A stretch of 64,000 bases of DNA, taken from contig NZ_CP029608.1 in NCBI RefSeq assembly GCF_003352185.1, positions 310,001-374,000 of the forward strand. The letters are read 5' to 3'. The position numbers and the translations under genes are program-made. This stretch comes from Pseudomonas kribbensis (GTDB lineage Bacteria > Pseudomonadota > Gammaproteobacteria > Pseudomonadales > Pseudomonadaceae). Positions 41,822 to 50,505 of this stretch are shown piece by piece. How positions within the stretch are numbered: the stretch's first letter is position 1; the number at the start of each line of letters is the position of its first letter. The notes under the pieces were generated by a model. That model made no database searches. It was not told where the DNA came from and was given only the letters and a program-made list of their open reading frames with translations.

Positions 41822-42102
41822 CAGGCCGTCTCCAGTCCAAGTAGATCCATTTGCTGCTCGCCTTCCTTTTTCATTGCCTGCCGGCGAATAGCGACGGGAG
41901 CCACTGGCAAACAGACAGCCGGGTTAGGCATACCTGATGGGCTCATTTCGTGAGTCATTTCAAACTGAGCCCGGACCGACCAACCGCAGGCCTCGTTGAT
42001 GCATTGCAGGTAGGCAATACGCAAAAAGATATGCGTGCCCTCGCTGGTCCGGATGCGCATTCGCTCCCGGCAGTGCGGACATACCAGCTTATAAGTGCTC
42101 AC
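41821..42102 (-). CDS. ogr: Ogr/Delta-type zinc finger late transcription activator
   Basis: The 93-residue protein has the Ogr/Delta pattern LVCPHCRERMRIRTSEGTH...YLQCINEACGWSVRAQFEMTHEMSPSG: CPHC and C-x4-C Cys ligands, the conserved W-x(5)-E and the SPSG block. In P2 this protein recruits RNA polymerase to the late promoters through TGT-ACA dyads. Three such dyads are present in this prophage (50451, 55359, 61721). Here the gene lies in the early operon rather than beyond gene D. Confidence 0.9.
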   Translation of the reverse strand: MSTYKLVCPHCRERMRIRTSEGTHIFLRIAYLQCINEACGWSVRAQFEMTHEMSPSGMPNPAVCLPVAPVAIRRQAMKKEGEQQMDLLGLETA

Positions 42103-42179
42103 TTTTTTCTCCCCGCCGCTAATCGCGGCCCTCGGCTGATGCCGAAAAATGGCGACGCTTCCAGCGCCTATTTCGATTC

Positions 42180-42653
42180 CTAGCTGCCCGGGTTTTCCCG
42201 ATGCAGAACGATCACGGCAGTGATCTCTTCGTGTCTGGCTGCTACGTGCGCACGGTGCGCCGCAAGAATGGCCTGCACTTCGTCGTCGTCGATGACGCCG
42301 TCCTGGAGTGCTTTGGAAATGATCGCGTCGACGAGGCCACGCTTTACCGCTGTATTGATCGAGCGCGCATACAGGTCGAGGTTGTCCAATTGCTCGGCTT
42401 CAGCAACCGGAACGAACACTCCGCCGTACAGGTTGCAGACGAAGTCAGGAAGGTGAGTGGTCCCGGTCTGCGACTCCAAGAGGCAGATCTGCTCGTCAGT
42501 AAGCGGTCGGCTGCCCGCGTTCTCATAGGCATGGTTGTCGAACTTTTTCACCGACATACCCAAGCGCGGAGCGGCGCAATCACGTCCCCCCGGGTACGCG
42601 CAAATCACTGCGCTTACGACCTGCCTGCGAGTTTCTAGAACGGTGCGTTTCAT
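42180..42653 (-). CDS. phage regulatory CII/YmfL-like protein
   Basis: The 157-residue protein has an N-terminal helix-turn-helix-like segment (VVSAVICAYPGGRDCAAPRLGMSVKKFDNHAYENAGSRPLTDEQICLLESQTGTT), the pattern of the CII/YmfL family that controls early-lytic versus lysogenic genes. A second half with GGVFVPV and an acidic helical tail follows. ATG 42653 is preferred to an upstream ATG at 42683, which overlaps the next gene. It is the second gene leftward from the switch region. Confidence 0.78.
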   Translation of the reverse strand: MKRTVLETRRQVVSAVICAYPGGRDCAAPRLGMSVKKFDNHAYENAGSRPLTDEQICLLESQTGTTHLPDFVCNLYGGVFVPVAEAEQLDNLDLYARSINTAVKRGLVDAIISKALQDGVIDDDEVQAILAAHRAHVAARHEEITAVIVLHRENPGS

Positions 42654-42682
42654 CTTCTGGTTTCTCGCCTGGCCTAATGCCA

Positions 42683-42892
42683 TTAATTTGGAATCACACC
42701 GTCTTTGATTTTTAGAAGCACAGCTGCACGTCGGGCCTCGCCTCGCACGCCCTTCTTGCGACCGTTCAACAAATCGCTGACCAAATTTTTGTTCAGGCCG
42801 TGTTCGCGGCAGAAATGCGCAATGGTTATCCCGTTGCGGTCAAGTTCTGCGCGGGCTTGCTCGGCTGTAAGGAGGACGGGCATAGTGTTCAT
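42683..42892 (-). CDS. Cro-like DNA-binding protein (BcepMu gp16-like)
   Basis: The 69-residue protein has a helix-turn-helix, LDRNGITIAHFCREHGLNKNLVSDLLNGRKKGVRGEARRAAVLLKIKDG, matching the short gp16/Cro-type phage regulators. It diverges from the CI-like repressor with 64 bases between starts, as expected for a genetic switch. An in-frame ATG at 42883 is an alternative start. Confidence 0.8.
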   Translation of the reverse strand: MNTMPVLLTAEQARAELDRNGITIAHFCREHGLNKNLVSDLLNGRKKGVRGEARRAAVLLKIKDGVIPN

Positions 42893-42956
42893 GTGTGTTC
42901 AATCGTGTTGTGTGTGCCATCATTATGCCCAAGAATTTGGCTGTGTAAAGCGGTGC
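42893..42956. promoter_or_regulatory. lysis-lysogeny switch region
   Basis: The 64 bases between divergent Cro-like and CI-like genes must hold both promoters and operators. Tandem GTGTG/TGTGT units (TGTGTTCAATCGTGTTGTGT) and a GCCA/TGGC pair are visible, but no clean symmetrical operator could be defined by eye. Confidence 0.5.
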
Positions 42957-43343
42957 ATGCCAAAAATTTGTGTAACCGGAGAATCCTTGGAAAAAACTTT
43001 GGGCGAGCGGCTCCGGGAAGAGCGCGACCGGCTTGGAATCAATCAAAACGATTTCGCAGATATAGGCGGTGTGAAACGGAACTCCCAAGGCAATTACGAG
43101 AACGATCGACAGAGGCCGGACACGGCTTACCTGTTGGCAATTTCGAGGATTGGCGTGGACGTGATGTATGTTCTTTTCGGCCGGCGAGACACGGTGGCTG
43201 GAACGCAAACTACTGTCGAAAATGAGGTTTTGAACTGCTTCCGCTCGCTGAGTCCAAGCGACCAGATTGTGGTGCACCGAGTCGCTACAGGCTTGGCAGA
43301 AGCGGCTGCAAAGAAGTCGCAAGGTAACCTTCCATTGGAGTGA
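42957..43343 (+). CDS. CI-like XRE-family phage repressor
   Basis: The 128-residue protein has an N-terminal helix-turn-helix (LGERLREERDRLGINQNDFADIGGVKRNSQGNYENDRQRPDTAYLLAISRIGVDVMYVLFG) and a short C-terminal dimerisation-like part without a LexA-type peptidase. So it is unlikely to be RecA-cleaved; induction may need another signal. A TTG at 42987 with GGAGAATCC in front is a better-placed start than ATG 42957. Confidence 0.85.
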   Translation: MPKICVTGESLEKTLGERLREERDRLGINQNDFADIGGVKRNSQGNYENDRQRPDTAYLLAISRIGVDVMYVLFGRRDTVAGTQTTVENEVLNCFRSLSPSDQIVVHRVATGLAEAAAKKSQGNLPLE

Positions 43344-43447
43344 CCTTACGCAGGACCAGGCCGCGCAATCGGACGAAAATGTGTTCACTTGGGGCTTCAG
43401 AAGGTCTTGATTTAGACGATCCTCTGCGCCTTTTAGGAGTAGTGAGC

Positions 43448-43621
43448 ATGTTGGATCGAGGCGTTTTGGAGCAGCTTGAACAGGACGTTCGGGACGGGGA
43501 GTGTTTCGCCTCTCAGCTGACGCAGCTGGAGTGCATTTTGTTGAGCTTGTACCGGAAGATGTCGCGGAGCGATCAGGAACATATTCATCGCATTGCGGAG
43601 ATGATGGCTCAAACGGATTGA
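43448..43621 (+). CDS. 57-residue protein downstream of the repressor
   Basis: ATG 43448 follows AGGAGTAGTGAGC. The acidic helical protein MLDRGVLEQLEQDV... ends LYRKMSRSDQEHIHRIAEMMAQ. The last part resembles the tail of the CI-like protein's SPSDQIVVHRVATGLAEA, suggesting the two share an ancestral C-terminal domain. An in-frame GTG start at 43340 overlapping the repressor stop is possible. Function is unknown; perhaps it is a repressor partner. Confidence 0.55.
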   Translation: MLDRGVLEQLEQDVRDGECFASQLTQLECILLSLYRKMSRSDQEHIHRIAEMMAQTD

Positions 43622-43651
43622 CCTCTACCCCGTTCACCGCACTCCGGCTGT

Positions 43652-44941
43652 TCATGTCGGAGTGCCTGGGGCATCTGTCCCATTCTTGGCTTGCAGCCTT
43701 TTGTACTCCCTATCCGCTGCCCGTTGTGCTGAGGCCTTGCTTTCATATAGGTGGGTCAGTCGCTTAGGTTTGTTCTGATCGCCCTCGCTCAGCTTCTGCT
43801 GCTGACCGCTTTTTTCGTCTCGGTACCACGCCACAACTCCGGTGTAGTCGCCGGTGTCATCCGCCAATTCCGCTACTTCGTCTCCATCGGGAAGCATCGA
43901 CTCGAGCTCGAGGCTTGTGGTGAACGAATCAGACGTAAAGCTGTGTTTCACGTTGCCACCGAGCCAGATCACGTCCGCTATTTCCTGCTTGATGCCGATC
44001 AGCGAATAGGTGAGCTCTGGTGTGAGGTCTGGACGGCCGCGCGCCAGCGAGTAACTGAGCGTTGCGCTTCCACGCTGCAGCTTGTTCCACTCGGCCCGGG
44101 CAGCCACCAGAGCGCTCTGCTGATCCGTGTAGGAATGACGCAAATCCTTGATGTTGTCGCCGCCTCCAGAGATTGCCTCCTTTTTCTCAGCACTGTTGAC
44201 GTCGTAATAGAACGCCCGAACGCCCGTGTAGCTGTCACGGTTCGCCTGCAGGAATCGATGCTGATCGCCATCCCGGCGGGTGAGAATGATGTGTGGCAGT
44301 GCCAGCCCGCTGGCACTTGTGCCATTGCCGATCGGCATGAACAGCAGTTTGCCCGCTTTCACCGTTGCGATCGCATCGTGCTCTTGTCCCAAGCGTGAAA
44401 GCAGGTTCGCGTCCGACTCGTTGGCCTGATCAAGGTGTACCACCTGGATGGCACTGAGCGCGGCGCTGACCAATGGACCAAGGCCGTAGGCGCCGGCAAT
44501 GGCCTGCACGACGGTCTCGATCGTCTCGTTGTGCCAGCTTCGCTCCCGTTTGGCTTTCAGCCCTGCAGTCAGATCCACGCTGCGAGCCCGGATGTTCAAC
44601 TGATCTGGCGCACCGCTGTGCTCGGTTTCATCGACCGTGTATGTGCCTTTGTCGACCAGCCCGGTGTCGCTCCATCCAAGCCATAGCCGCAGGGTCGCCC
44701 CTTTGGGCGGGATCGCCAGGCGCCCGTCATGGTCCGAGAGGGTGACGTCGAGCTGGTCCGCTGTAAGTCCGCGGTTATCGGTCAGATCGATGCTCATCAG
44801 GCGCTTCTCGATCGCCGCTGTGATGTCACGTCCGTCGACCTCCAGCCGACAGATCGGACGAGGATAGGCCTTTGCTTCTCGGATGGAGGCCTGCGCGTCG
44901 CTCAGATAGCCGTCGACCCGGCTGAGTGCTTGGTCGATCAC
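43652..44941 (-). CDS. D: P2 gpD-type late control / tail tip protein
   Basis: The 429-residue protein has the gpD features: an N-terminal domain with LEVDGRDITAAIEKRLMSIDLTDNRGLTADQLDVTLSDHDGRLAIPPKG, a SWHNETIETVVQAIAGAYGL central block, and a C-terminal domain with Lys/Arg-rich tail. This baseplate hub protein is the final gene of the late block. Its ATG overlaps the U stop (ATGA). The 3' end forms a hairpin with the downstream 30-base gap. Confidence 0.93.
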   Translation of the reverse strand: MIDQALSRVDGYLSDAQASIREAKAYPRPICRLEVDGRDITAAIEKRLMSIDLTDNRGLTADQLDVTLSDHDGRLAIPPKGATLRLWLGWSDTGLVDKGTYTVDETEHSGAPDQLNIRARSVDLTAGLKAKRERSWHNETIETVVQAIAGAYGLGPLVSAALSAIQVVHLDQANESDANLLSRLGQEHDAIATVKAGKLLFMPIGNGTSASGLALPHIILTRRDGDQHRFLQANRDSYTGVRAFYYDVNSAEKKEAISGGGDNIKDLRHSYTDQQSALVAARAEWNKLQRGSATLSYSLARGRPDLTPELTYSLIGIKQEIADVIWLGGNVKHSFTSDSFTTSLELESMLPDGDEVAELADDTGDYTGVVAWYRDEKSGQQQKLSEGDQNKPKRLTHLYESKASAQRAADREYKRLQAKNGTDAPGTPT

Positions 44942-45378
44942 AGGATTTTCCTCAGGATATTACCGGCTGTACTCACGCCGGCGCCGAGCAGATCAACCCG
45001 GCCGTCATCGATCCGTTTAAGCGCGATGGTGAATTCGATGCGGCGCGCAGCGCCATCCGAGAAGAACAAAGTTTTGTTCTCGGTGATGTTGTCGATCACC
45101 CAGATGCCCAAGATCCTGCCGGTGCCTTCGATCAACGGCCATGCCTTTCCGGTATCGGCCATAGCGCGAAGTGTGTCGAGGCTCAGCGGGGTGCCGGCGA
45201 GTGCCGGCAAGAGAACGCCAGGCATGCTGATCGAGTCTTCACCTCGGCCTAGAAACTGGCGGGATGGGTTGGTGCCGATACGCGACGTCGAGCCGTGCCG
45301 CCATTCTGTCTGCCGCTGCAGCTCCTGATACGCCAAGGTTTCGAGACTGAAAATGAACATGCCGAGAGCCATCATCAT
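44938..45378 (-). CDS. U: P2 gpU-type tail protein
   Basis: The 146-residue protein has the gpU opening MFIFSLETLAYQELQRQTEWRHGSTSRIGTNPSRQFLG and PGVLLPALAGTPLSLDTLRAMADTGKAWPLIEGTGRILG. P2 gpU is required for tail completion. The ORF begins a few codons earlier with MMMALG. It lies between T and D with a 6-base gap to T. Confidence 0.93.
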   Translation of the reverse strand: MMMALGMFIFSLETLAYQELQRQTEWRHGSTSRIGTNPSRQFLGRGEDSISMPGVLLPALAGTPLSLDTLRAMADTGKAWPLIEGTGRILGIWVIDNITENKTLFFSDGAARRIEFTIALKRIDDGRVDLLGAGVSTAGNILRKIL

Positions 45379-45384
45379 TGCCGT

Positions 45385-48117
45385 TTACTCCTGGTCAAAG
45401 AGGGCGCTACGCCCCTTGGCTTGTTTTGCATGTTGGCGTTTGTCGAGCTCTGCGGAGACGGCGCGAGCGATCGCGGCGGCGTCGAGTCCTGGGGCCGGAT
45501 GAATATTTATGACGATCTGTTCTGGCGCCATTTGCGCTGCAGCTGGCTGTGCGGCGGTGCTTATCGGCGGACGGTTATCTAGGGCGATCGCGCCCTGTGC
45601 TCCGCCGAATCCCACCGCCATTGCGCCTACTTGAGCCAGGCGCTTGCCCGCTCCCATGATTGATTCCAGCATGCCGCCGCTTTCCGTCTTCGCACCGGCG
45701 CCGGCCGGATTCAAAGCCGCACCAGCGTTGGTAATCGCGCCAATGGTCACAGTCCCCGCTTGGGTCATGAGCTCGCCCACTGCTTTGACGGCTTCCATTG
45801 GGCCGCTCTGGCCTTCATTTACACCCTGTGCCAAGCCGGCCATCGTGAAACCGCCTAGCTCGGCAAAGACTCGGGAGGGGCTGTGAATGCCGAGCTTTTC
45901 CTTGAACCAGTCCACGGTGCTGCTGCCAGCATCCGAGATCGCGGTTTTAACCGAGTCCATCGCGCCGGTAATGCCATTGACGAGCCCTGAAATGATCATT
46001 CCTCCGAACGCGGTGAACCTGCTCGGAAGTTCGACGCCCATGTAGTTCATCACGGCCGAGAATGCTTGGTAGAACAGCCCGATGGGGCTGAAGTTGACGA
46101 TAGTGCGCAGAATGTCGGCTATGCCGCCGCTGAAGCCGAGTTTTATCTCTGCCCAGGCGCTGGCGAAGTAAGCCTTCACCTTGTCCCAATTCGCATAGAT
46201 CAGGTATGCCGCGGCGGCAATTGCCGTAATAGCCAAGCCGATTGGATTGGCCAGGAACAGTCTTCCCAACCACATAAACGCCTGCCCCACGAATGGCAGC
46301 ACTTTAGAGCCCAAATTGAAGAGCAGGCCGATCACGGATGGCAGTCGGATCCCTATAAGGGAAAGCCCATACCTCACGGCGAGGAAAGGGCCAAGCGTGG
46401 TGGCCAGGGCCAAGGCCACAGTGCTGAAACCGATCGATAGCGCCGCAATGCCGGCGGCAACTTTCAGAATGCCCAACACTAACCCGGGGTTCGCGGTCGC
46501 CCAGGCGTTAACGCGCTCGAGGACACCGTTGAAGCCGGTGACGAGTTGGATCAGAGCTGGTCGCAAAGTGGCGCCAAGTGCGCTGCTCAGGTTGAACATA
46601 CGGTTTTGGGACATCTCCCATCGGGCTGACAACTGGTCCGCACGGATGTCGCCTTCACGCTGCATCGAGCCATCGCGCTTCGGTGCGTTATCTGCGCCGT
46701 TGACCAGGTCAAGCTGCCGGCGATACTCCTCGATGTTGGACGCGAGTTTAGCGGCGTCATCGCCATACTCTTTGCCAAACAGCTGGGTCATCACACCGAG
46801 CTGCTGATTTTTCGGCAGCTTGTTCACTGCCTCGAGCACTTTCTGAATGGTGCCCGTGGCGTCCTTGCTCATGCCGTCCTGGACCGCTTTCGCCTCTAAA
46901 CCGATCGATTTCAGGCCTGTGACAAATCGCTTTGGCTGCTGGGTAGCGATAGCCAATTCACGAATCATCGCGTTCGTAGCGGTGGCAGCGATTTCTGATG
47001 AAGCCCCGAGTGTCAGGAATGTCGAGCCCAACGCAGCGGCGTCTTTAAACGACATTCCCACCGACGCGGTAATGCCTGCCGTGCGCTGCATGACGTCGAT
47101 GATGTCGCCGCCTTTCGACATCGCATTGTCGTCAAGGTAGTTGATCGCGTCCCCGAGCTGGCTCACGTTTTTGATTGGCAATTTATAGAGGTTAGCGATG
47201 CGCGCCAGGCTTTCACCGACCTGATCTGCCGGCAGTTCAAACGCGGTCGCTGCTGTTGCAGCGACGCGCGCAAATTCCAGCAAGTCATCTTTACCCTGGA
47301 TGCCCATTCGCGCGCCGCCTTCTACCAGGGCGGCGATGTCGGTAGTCGCCATCGGGATTGTTTCGGACATCTTTTTGATCGCGTCTCCCATTTCGTAATA
47401 CGTTTGGGTGAGTTGACCGTTATCGTCGCGGGCGCCGGCGACCTGCTTCGCTACGCCTGCCATCGCATCTTCGAAGCGCGAGTAGTTCTTGATCATCCCG
47501 AGGATGGGCATGCCTGTCGCCGCACCAACTGCTCCCGCACTTGCGCCGGCGACGGCGGCATTGCCAGCGAGCTCTCTGCCCTTGGAATAATTTCGCTGTG
47601 CTTTAGAGACCCGTTCCTGCTGTTTGGCAAGGGCGGCGAGACGTTCTCGCTGAGTTTGGATGGCTTTGTTCGCAGCCTCGATCTCGGTTTTCAAGCGGCG
47701 CTCAGTGCTGCCGAGATTGCGGGTGTCCACACCGGTGGATTTCATGAGGGGTATCAGGCGCTGCAGCTCCGATCGCTGCGCTGTGTGTTTGTTTGTCAGC
47801 TTTTCCACCGAGGCGGAGGCATTAACGAACGCTTTCTGAAAGGCTGCTGTCGGGGCGTCCATCTTTTGCAGCTGCTCACGCAGGCCGCGCAACTTGTCTT
47901 GCGCCTTTGCCAGTTCCTCCGAGGACTGGCGGACGGCTTCGCGCTGGCGGGTGTAGCTGGAAATATTGGACTGCTGGGCGTTGAGCTCCTTTAGCTGATC
48001 CCGCGCCTCCTTCAAGGCGCGAGACGTCGCAGTGCTCCCAGCGCTGATCTGCTTGAGGGGCGCGGTGACCTTGTCGATCGCCGACAGCATAAATTCCAGC
48101 CGCAGCTTGTCAGTCAT
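45385..48117 (-). CDS. T: tail tape-measure protein (P2 gpT)
   Basis: The 910-residue protein has an N-terminal coiled-coil third (LKQISAGSTATSRALKEARDQLKELNAQ...), then the TMP core MIKNYSRFEDAMAGVAKQVAGA...EGGARMGIQGKDDLLEFARVAA. Hydrophobic segments near 560-660 (LGILKVAAGIAALSIGFSTVALALATTLGPFL; LFLANPIGLAITAIAAAAYLIY) follow. It sets tail length and helps DNA ejection. The start is ATG 48117, overlapping the E' stop by 8 bases, with GGGGCGAAAG upstream. Confidence 0.93.
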   Translation of the reverse strand: MTDKLRLEFMLSAIDKVTAPLKQISAGSTATSRALKEARDQLKELNAQQSNISSYTRQREAVRQSSEELAKAQDKLRGLREQLQKMDAPTAAFQKAFVNASASVEKLTNKHTAQRSELQRLIPLMKSTGVDTRNLGSTERRLKTEIEAANKAIQTQRERLAALAKQQERVSKAQRNYSKGRELAGNAAVAGASAGAVGAATGMPILGMIKNYSRFEDAMAGVAKQVAGARDDNGQLTQTYYEMGDAIKKMSETIPMATTDIAALVEGGARMGIQGKDDLLEFARVAATAATAFELPADQVGESLARIANLYKLPIKNVSQLGDAINYLDDNAMSKGGDIIDVMQRTAGITASVGMSFKDAAALGSTFLTLGASSEIAATATNAMIRELAIATQQPKRFVTGLKSIGLEAKAVQDGMSKDATGTIQKVLEAVNKLPKNQQLGVMTQLFGKEYGDDAAKLASNIEEYRRQLDLVNGADNAPKRDGSMQREGDIRADQLSARWEMSQNRMFNLSSALGATLRPALIQLVTGFNGVLERVNAWATANPGLVLGILKVAAGIAALSIGFSTVALALATTLGPFLAVRYGLSLIGIRLPSVIGLLFNLGSKVLPFVGQAFMWLGRLFLANPIGLAITAIAAAAYLIYANWDKVKAYFASAWAEIKLGFSGGIADILRTIVNFSPIGLFYQAFSAVMNYMGVELPSRFTAFGGMIISGLVNGITGAMDSVKTAISDAGSSTVDWFKEKLGIHSPSRVFAELGGFTMAGLAQGVNEGQSGPMEAVKAVGELMTQAGTVTIGAITNAGAALNPAGAGAKTESGGMLESIMGAGKRLAQVGAMAVGFGGAQGAIALDNRPPISTAAQPAAAQMAPEQIVINIHPAPGLDAAAIARAVSAELDKRQHAKQAKGRSALFDQE

Positions 48118-48229
48118 CTTTCGCCCCACTTCGCTTGCGAGCGCGTTCGCGCCATTCCATCAGTTCGGTCAGGGGGAGCGGATCCATCTCCACGGGCCCC
48201 CAGTGAAAAATCACGGCGATGTCCGCCAT
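48110..48229 (-). CDS. P2 gpE'-type tail protein (GpE), 39 residues, also the C-terminus of the E-E' frameshift product
   Basis: ATG 48229 reads MADIAVIFHWGPVEMDPLPL and continues TELMEWRERARKRSGAKDD to a TGA at 48112-48110. The pattern F-H-W-x-P-x(2)-M-x(4)-L-x-E-L-x-x-W-R-E-x-A is the GpE family. The same frame is entered from gene E by a -1 shift at 48280-48286, so this region can be made alone or, as in P2, as the tail of an E+E' fusion. The overlap with T is 8 bases. Confidence 0.88.
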   Translation of the reverse strand: MADIAVIFHWGPVEMDPLPLTELMEWRERARKRSGAKDD

Positions 48230-48237
48230 GGCGTCAT

Positions 48238-48582
48238 CTACGCAGCGAGGGATGCATCCACCTTCGCCGACTTCGGCAGCAAAAAACCTGCGACCTCGGT
48301 AGCCATCTGCACCAGATCTGCCGGATCCATCAGACCGATGTCGTGATCGGTCAGGGTCGGTGTAGTGATTCGGGGCAATACCTTGCGCAACGCGAGCACG
48401 TCCATCTGCAGCAGATCGGTCAGCGAAACGCCGCGCAATTCACCGGAGACGGGTTTGCGAAGTGTCACCTCGGTGATTTCGGTCGAGCCTCGGATAATCG
48501 GTGTGTCGAGGGTGATGACAGGGCGATTCGGATTCTTTACAACTGGCGCTTCTGCAGCTTCGTTCTTTTGGGCGGTGCTCAT
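48238..48582 (-). CDS. E: tail assembly chaperone, P2 gpE-type
   Basis: The 114-residue protein (ITLDTPIIRGSTEITEVTLRKPVSGELRGVSLTDLLQMDVLALRKVLPRITTPTLTDHDIGLMDPADLVQMATEVAGF) matches the Mu gp41/P2 E tail assembly family. It is the zero-frame part of the E/E' pair, acting as chaperone for the tape-measure protein. A T-TTT-TTG slip site lies 43-49 bases before its stop. Confidence 0.9.
   Translation of the reverse strand: MSTAQKNEAAEAPVVKNPNRPVITLDTPIIRGSTEITEVTLRKPVSGELRGVSLTDLLQMDVLALRKVLPRITTPTLTDHDIGLMDPADLVQMATEVAGFLLPKSAKVDASLAA
48280..48286 (-). promoter_or_regulatory. -1 ribosomal frameshift site T-TTT-TTG in gene E
   Basis: On the minus strand the zero-frame codons are GGT TTT TTG; a -1 slip continues GCT GCC GAA and stays open through GAT GAC GCC ATG into the E' frame. 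This is the same slippery heptamer used by P2 for E+E'. Confidence 0.8.
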
Positions 48583-48635
48583 GTCGAATTCCTTTAGTAG
48601 ATAGGGGCCGGCCGAGCCGGCTGGGAGGGCCTGGC

Positions 48636-49151
48636 TTACAGGCCGATCGCTTTACGGTGTTCTGCCAGCATGTCTTTGCCGTTGACCTTGAAAATGAAGT
48701 TGAGCAAGTCGATCTCGATCTCTTCATTGCCATCGATAGTCAGCTTGTAATAGCTGCAGGTGGTGGTGAACTTGTGCTCGGTGTCTTCGCCGCTTTCCGA
48801 GTCACCCATGTCGATCTCTTCGTGCCGGCCGCGCACAACCACCTCGACAGCCGAAACCTCGCCGGTGTCGTCGCGCTGGATCGATCCGGCCCAGCGCAGC
48901 ATCACGCCGCTGGCCGATACCGCGCCGTATTGACGCAGTGCCGTCAGATCCCAGCCACCGAGGGTCCATTCGAGCTGGATCCCGTCGTCGCCATGACCCA
49001 GGTCGACCTTTACCGCACCGTCCATGCCGCCCCCCCGGAAGGCTTCAAGCTTGCGGGCAAGCTTGGGCAGGGTGACGCTCTTGCATTCGCCGACGTAGCT
49101 GACGCCGTCGTTGTACAAATTCATGTTCTTGAGCTTTTTGGGCAGAGCCAT
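48636..49151 (-). CDS. FII: major tail tube protein (P2 gpFII)
   Basis: The 171-residue protein has the FII pattern MALPKKLKNMNLYNDGVSYVGECKSVTLPKLARKLEAFRGGGMDGAVKVDLGHGDDG, then ELD-rich tube strands and TTCSYYKLTIDGNEEIEIDLLNFIFKVNGKDMLAEHRKAIGL. It makes the inner tube of the contractile tail. It follows FI by about 50 bases. Confidence 0.95.
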   Translation of the reverse strand: MALPKKLKNMNLYNDGVSYVGECKSVTLPKLARKLEAFRGGGMDGAVKVDLGHGDDGIQLEWTLGGWDLTALRQYGAVSASGVMLRWAGSIQRDDTGEVSAVEVVVRGRHEEIDMGDSESGEDTEHKFTTTCSYYKLTIDGNEEIEIDLLNFIFKVNGKDMLAEHRKAIGL

Positions 49152-49200
49152 ATGGGCGCTCTCCTTAAGGCGCGGTCATCGCCGCGCGGATGAATGGATA

Positions 49201-50373
49201 TCAGGCGTTGACGCGGCTGGCGAAGTCGACCAGGTAACGGTCGGTGATGCGCTGGCGGAGCCCCAGATTCTCCAGAGGCGGCACTGGCGTGTAGTCGTAA
49301 TCGAGATACAGCTTGCCGGCCTTGAGTGTGTCCTTGTCGTTGGCGGCTTCGTCGTACCAGCACTCGCCACCGATCAGGTAGCCAAGGCGTACCAGCTCCC
49401 GGAATTTGGCATTGATACCCTCAACAATGTCGCGCACCAGGCTCGGGTGCATCGGCTTGTCGATCGCCCAGAATTGCCCCTCTGCCATGGTGTCAGCCAG
49501 CACCTGGGCGGTACGGGTGTAGTTTTCAAAGGCGAACAATGGGTCGCCGCTGCAGGTGCGCGAGCCCCAGAAGCGGAAACCGTCGCGTCGAATCAGCGTG
49601 GTGACGTCCGCCGCGTTCAGCAGACCTGCATCGGTGGCGGGATTCTGCAGATCCCAGTAGATATCGCGGCTCAGTCCAGACACGCCATTGACGGCTACGT
49701 TGGAAAGAGTCTTGTGCCAGCCGACCTGCTCATCGAGCTTGGCTCGAAGACCCAAGGCGCGGGCGATCGCCGATGCCGGCGCATCGGCACTCAGGGTGGT
49801 GTCCCAGTTCACGAAGTCCGGCCAGATGGTCATCAATTCGCGTGCCCCGAAGTTTTCTCGGTAGGCAATGACATCAGAGACGGTGTCGCAATCCCAAGCG
49901 CTGGCATATGCGAAGCCACGCAACTTCTGTGCGGTGAGCACCAGTTCAGTCGCCACCGGCAAAGAGTCGAGGCCTGGGACGCCGAGGATGCGCGGTCGCA
50001 CGCCGAGCTGCGCTTCTGCAGCCAGCAGGGCTTTCATACCCGTGTACTGGCCACCGGCGGTTACACCACCAATCACGTTGGTAGTGGTCTGAGCCGCGTC
50101 CTGCCCTTCGGCAACACGAACGACGACGGTAACCGGGCTGGCCTGGTCAGCGATGGCGTCGAGACTTTTTGCGAGCGTGCCTTTGACACCGGCCTTCCCA
50201 CTGGCGGTAAGCACGTCGGTTAGCAGCACTGGGCGATTGAGTGGGAATGCCACCGGGTCCGCATCTTCAGCGGTGCAGACCATGCCAACGACGGCGGTTG
50301 CGACGGTACGGATTGGGCGGGTGCCCTCGTTAATCTCGAGGACGCGTACGCCGTGATGGTAATCGGTGGCCAT
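49201..50373 (-). CDS. FI: tail sheath protein (P2 gpFI)
   Basis: The 390-residue sheath protein begins [40 protein letters not shown] and contains [34 protein letters not shown] and the C-terminal arm [32 protein letters not shown]. The contractile sheath surrounds FII. Its leader carries a TGT-N13-ACA activator site at 50451-50469. Confidence 0.95.
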   Translation of the reverse strand: MATDYHHGVRVLEINEGTRPIRTVATAVVGMVCTAEDADPVAFPLNRPVLLTDVLTASGKAGVKGTLAKSLDAIADQASPVTVVVRVAEGQDAAQTTTNVIGGVTAGGQYTGMKALLAAEAQLGVRPRILGVPGLDSLPVATELVLTAQKLRGFAYASAWDCDTVSDVIAYRENFGARELMTIWPDFVNWDTTLSADAPASAIARALGLRAKLDEQVGWHKTLSNVAVNGVSGLSRDIYWDLQNPATDAGLLNAADVTTLIRRDGFRFWGSRTCSGDPLFAFENYTRTAQVLADTMAEGQFWAIDKPMHPSLVRDIVEGINAKFRELVRLGYLIGGECWYDEAANDKDTLKAGKLYLDYDYTPVPPLENLGLRQRITDRYLVDFASRVNA

Positions 50374-50450
50374 GGGAAAGTGCCTGTGCAGTAGTTGAAT
50401 GACACTGCACAGGCTGCCGCGCGCGTGCTAAATCCGCGAGGACAGAGGCT

Positions 50451-50469
50451 TGTAAGGCGAAGCCCCACA
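50451..50469. promoter_or_regulatory. putative Ogr-binding site, F-operon late promoter
   Basis: TGTAAGGCGAAGCCCCACA is a TGT-N13-ACA dyad, 78-96 bases upstream of the FI start, in the 132-base gap between FI and the chaperone gene. The same spacing occurs at the V and P/O promoters. Confidence 0.55.
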
Positions 50470-50505
50470 GAAGGATCTACTGATCGCGGTCGGTTGCATG
50501 AGCGC

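Noticed and set aside
36343..43343. A phage-defence or toxin cargo region in the early genes
   Set aside because: All genes there fit replication, regulation or unknown small early proteins; no nuclease-effector pair, reverse transcriptase, TIR, SIR2 or Abi motif was seen. The HNH protein alone is not evidence of defence.
43639..43665. GCACTCCG/CGGAGTGC hairpin between the 57-residue gene and D as a terminator
   Set aside because: The 8-bp stem is perfect, but it overlaps the D stop codon and neither strand has a T-run.
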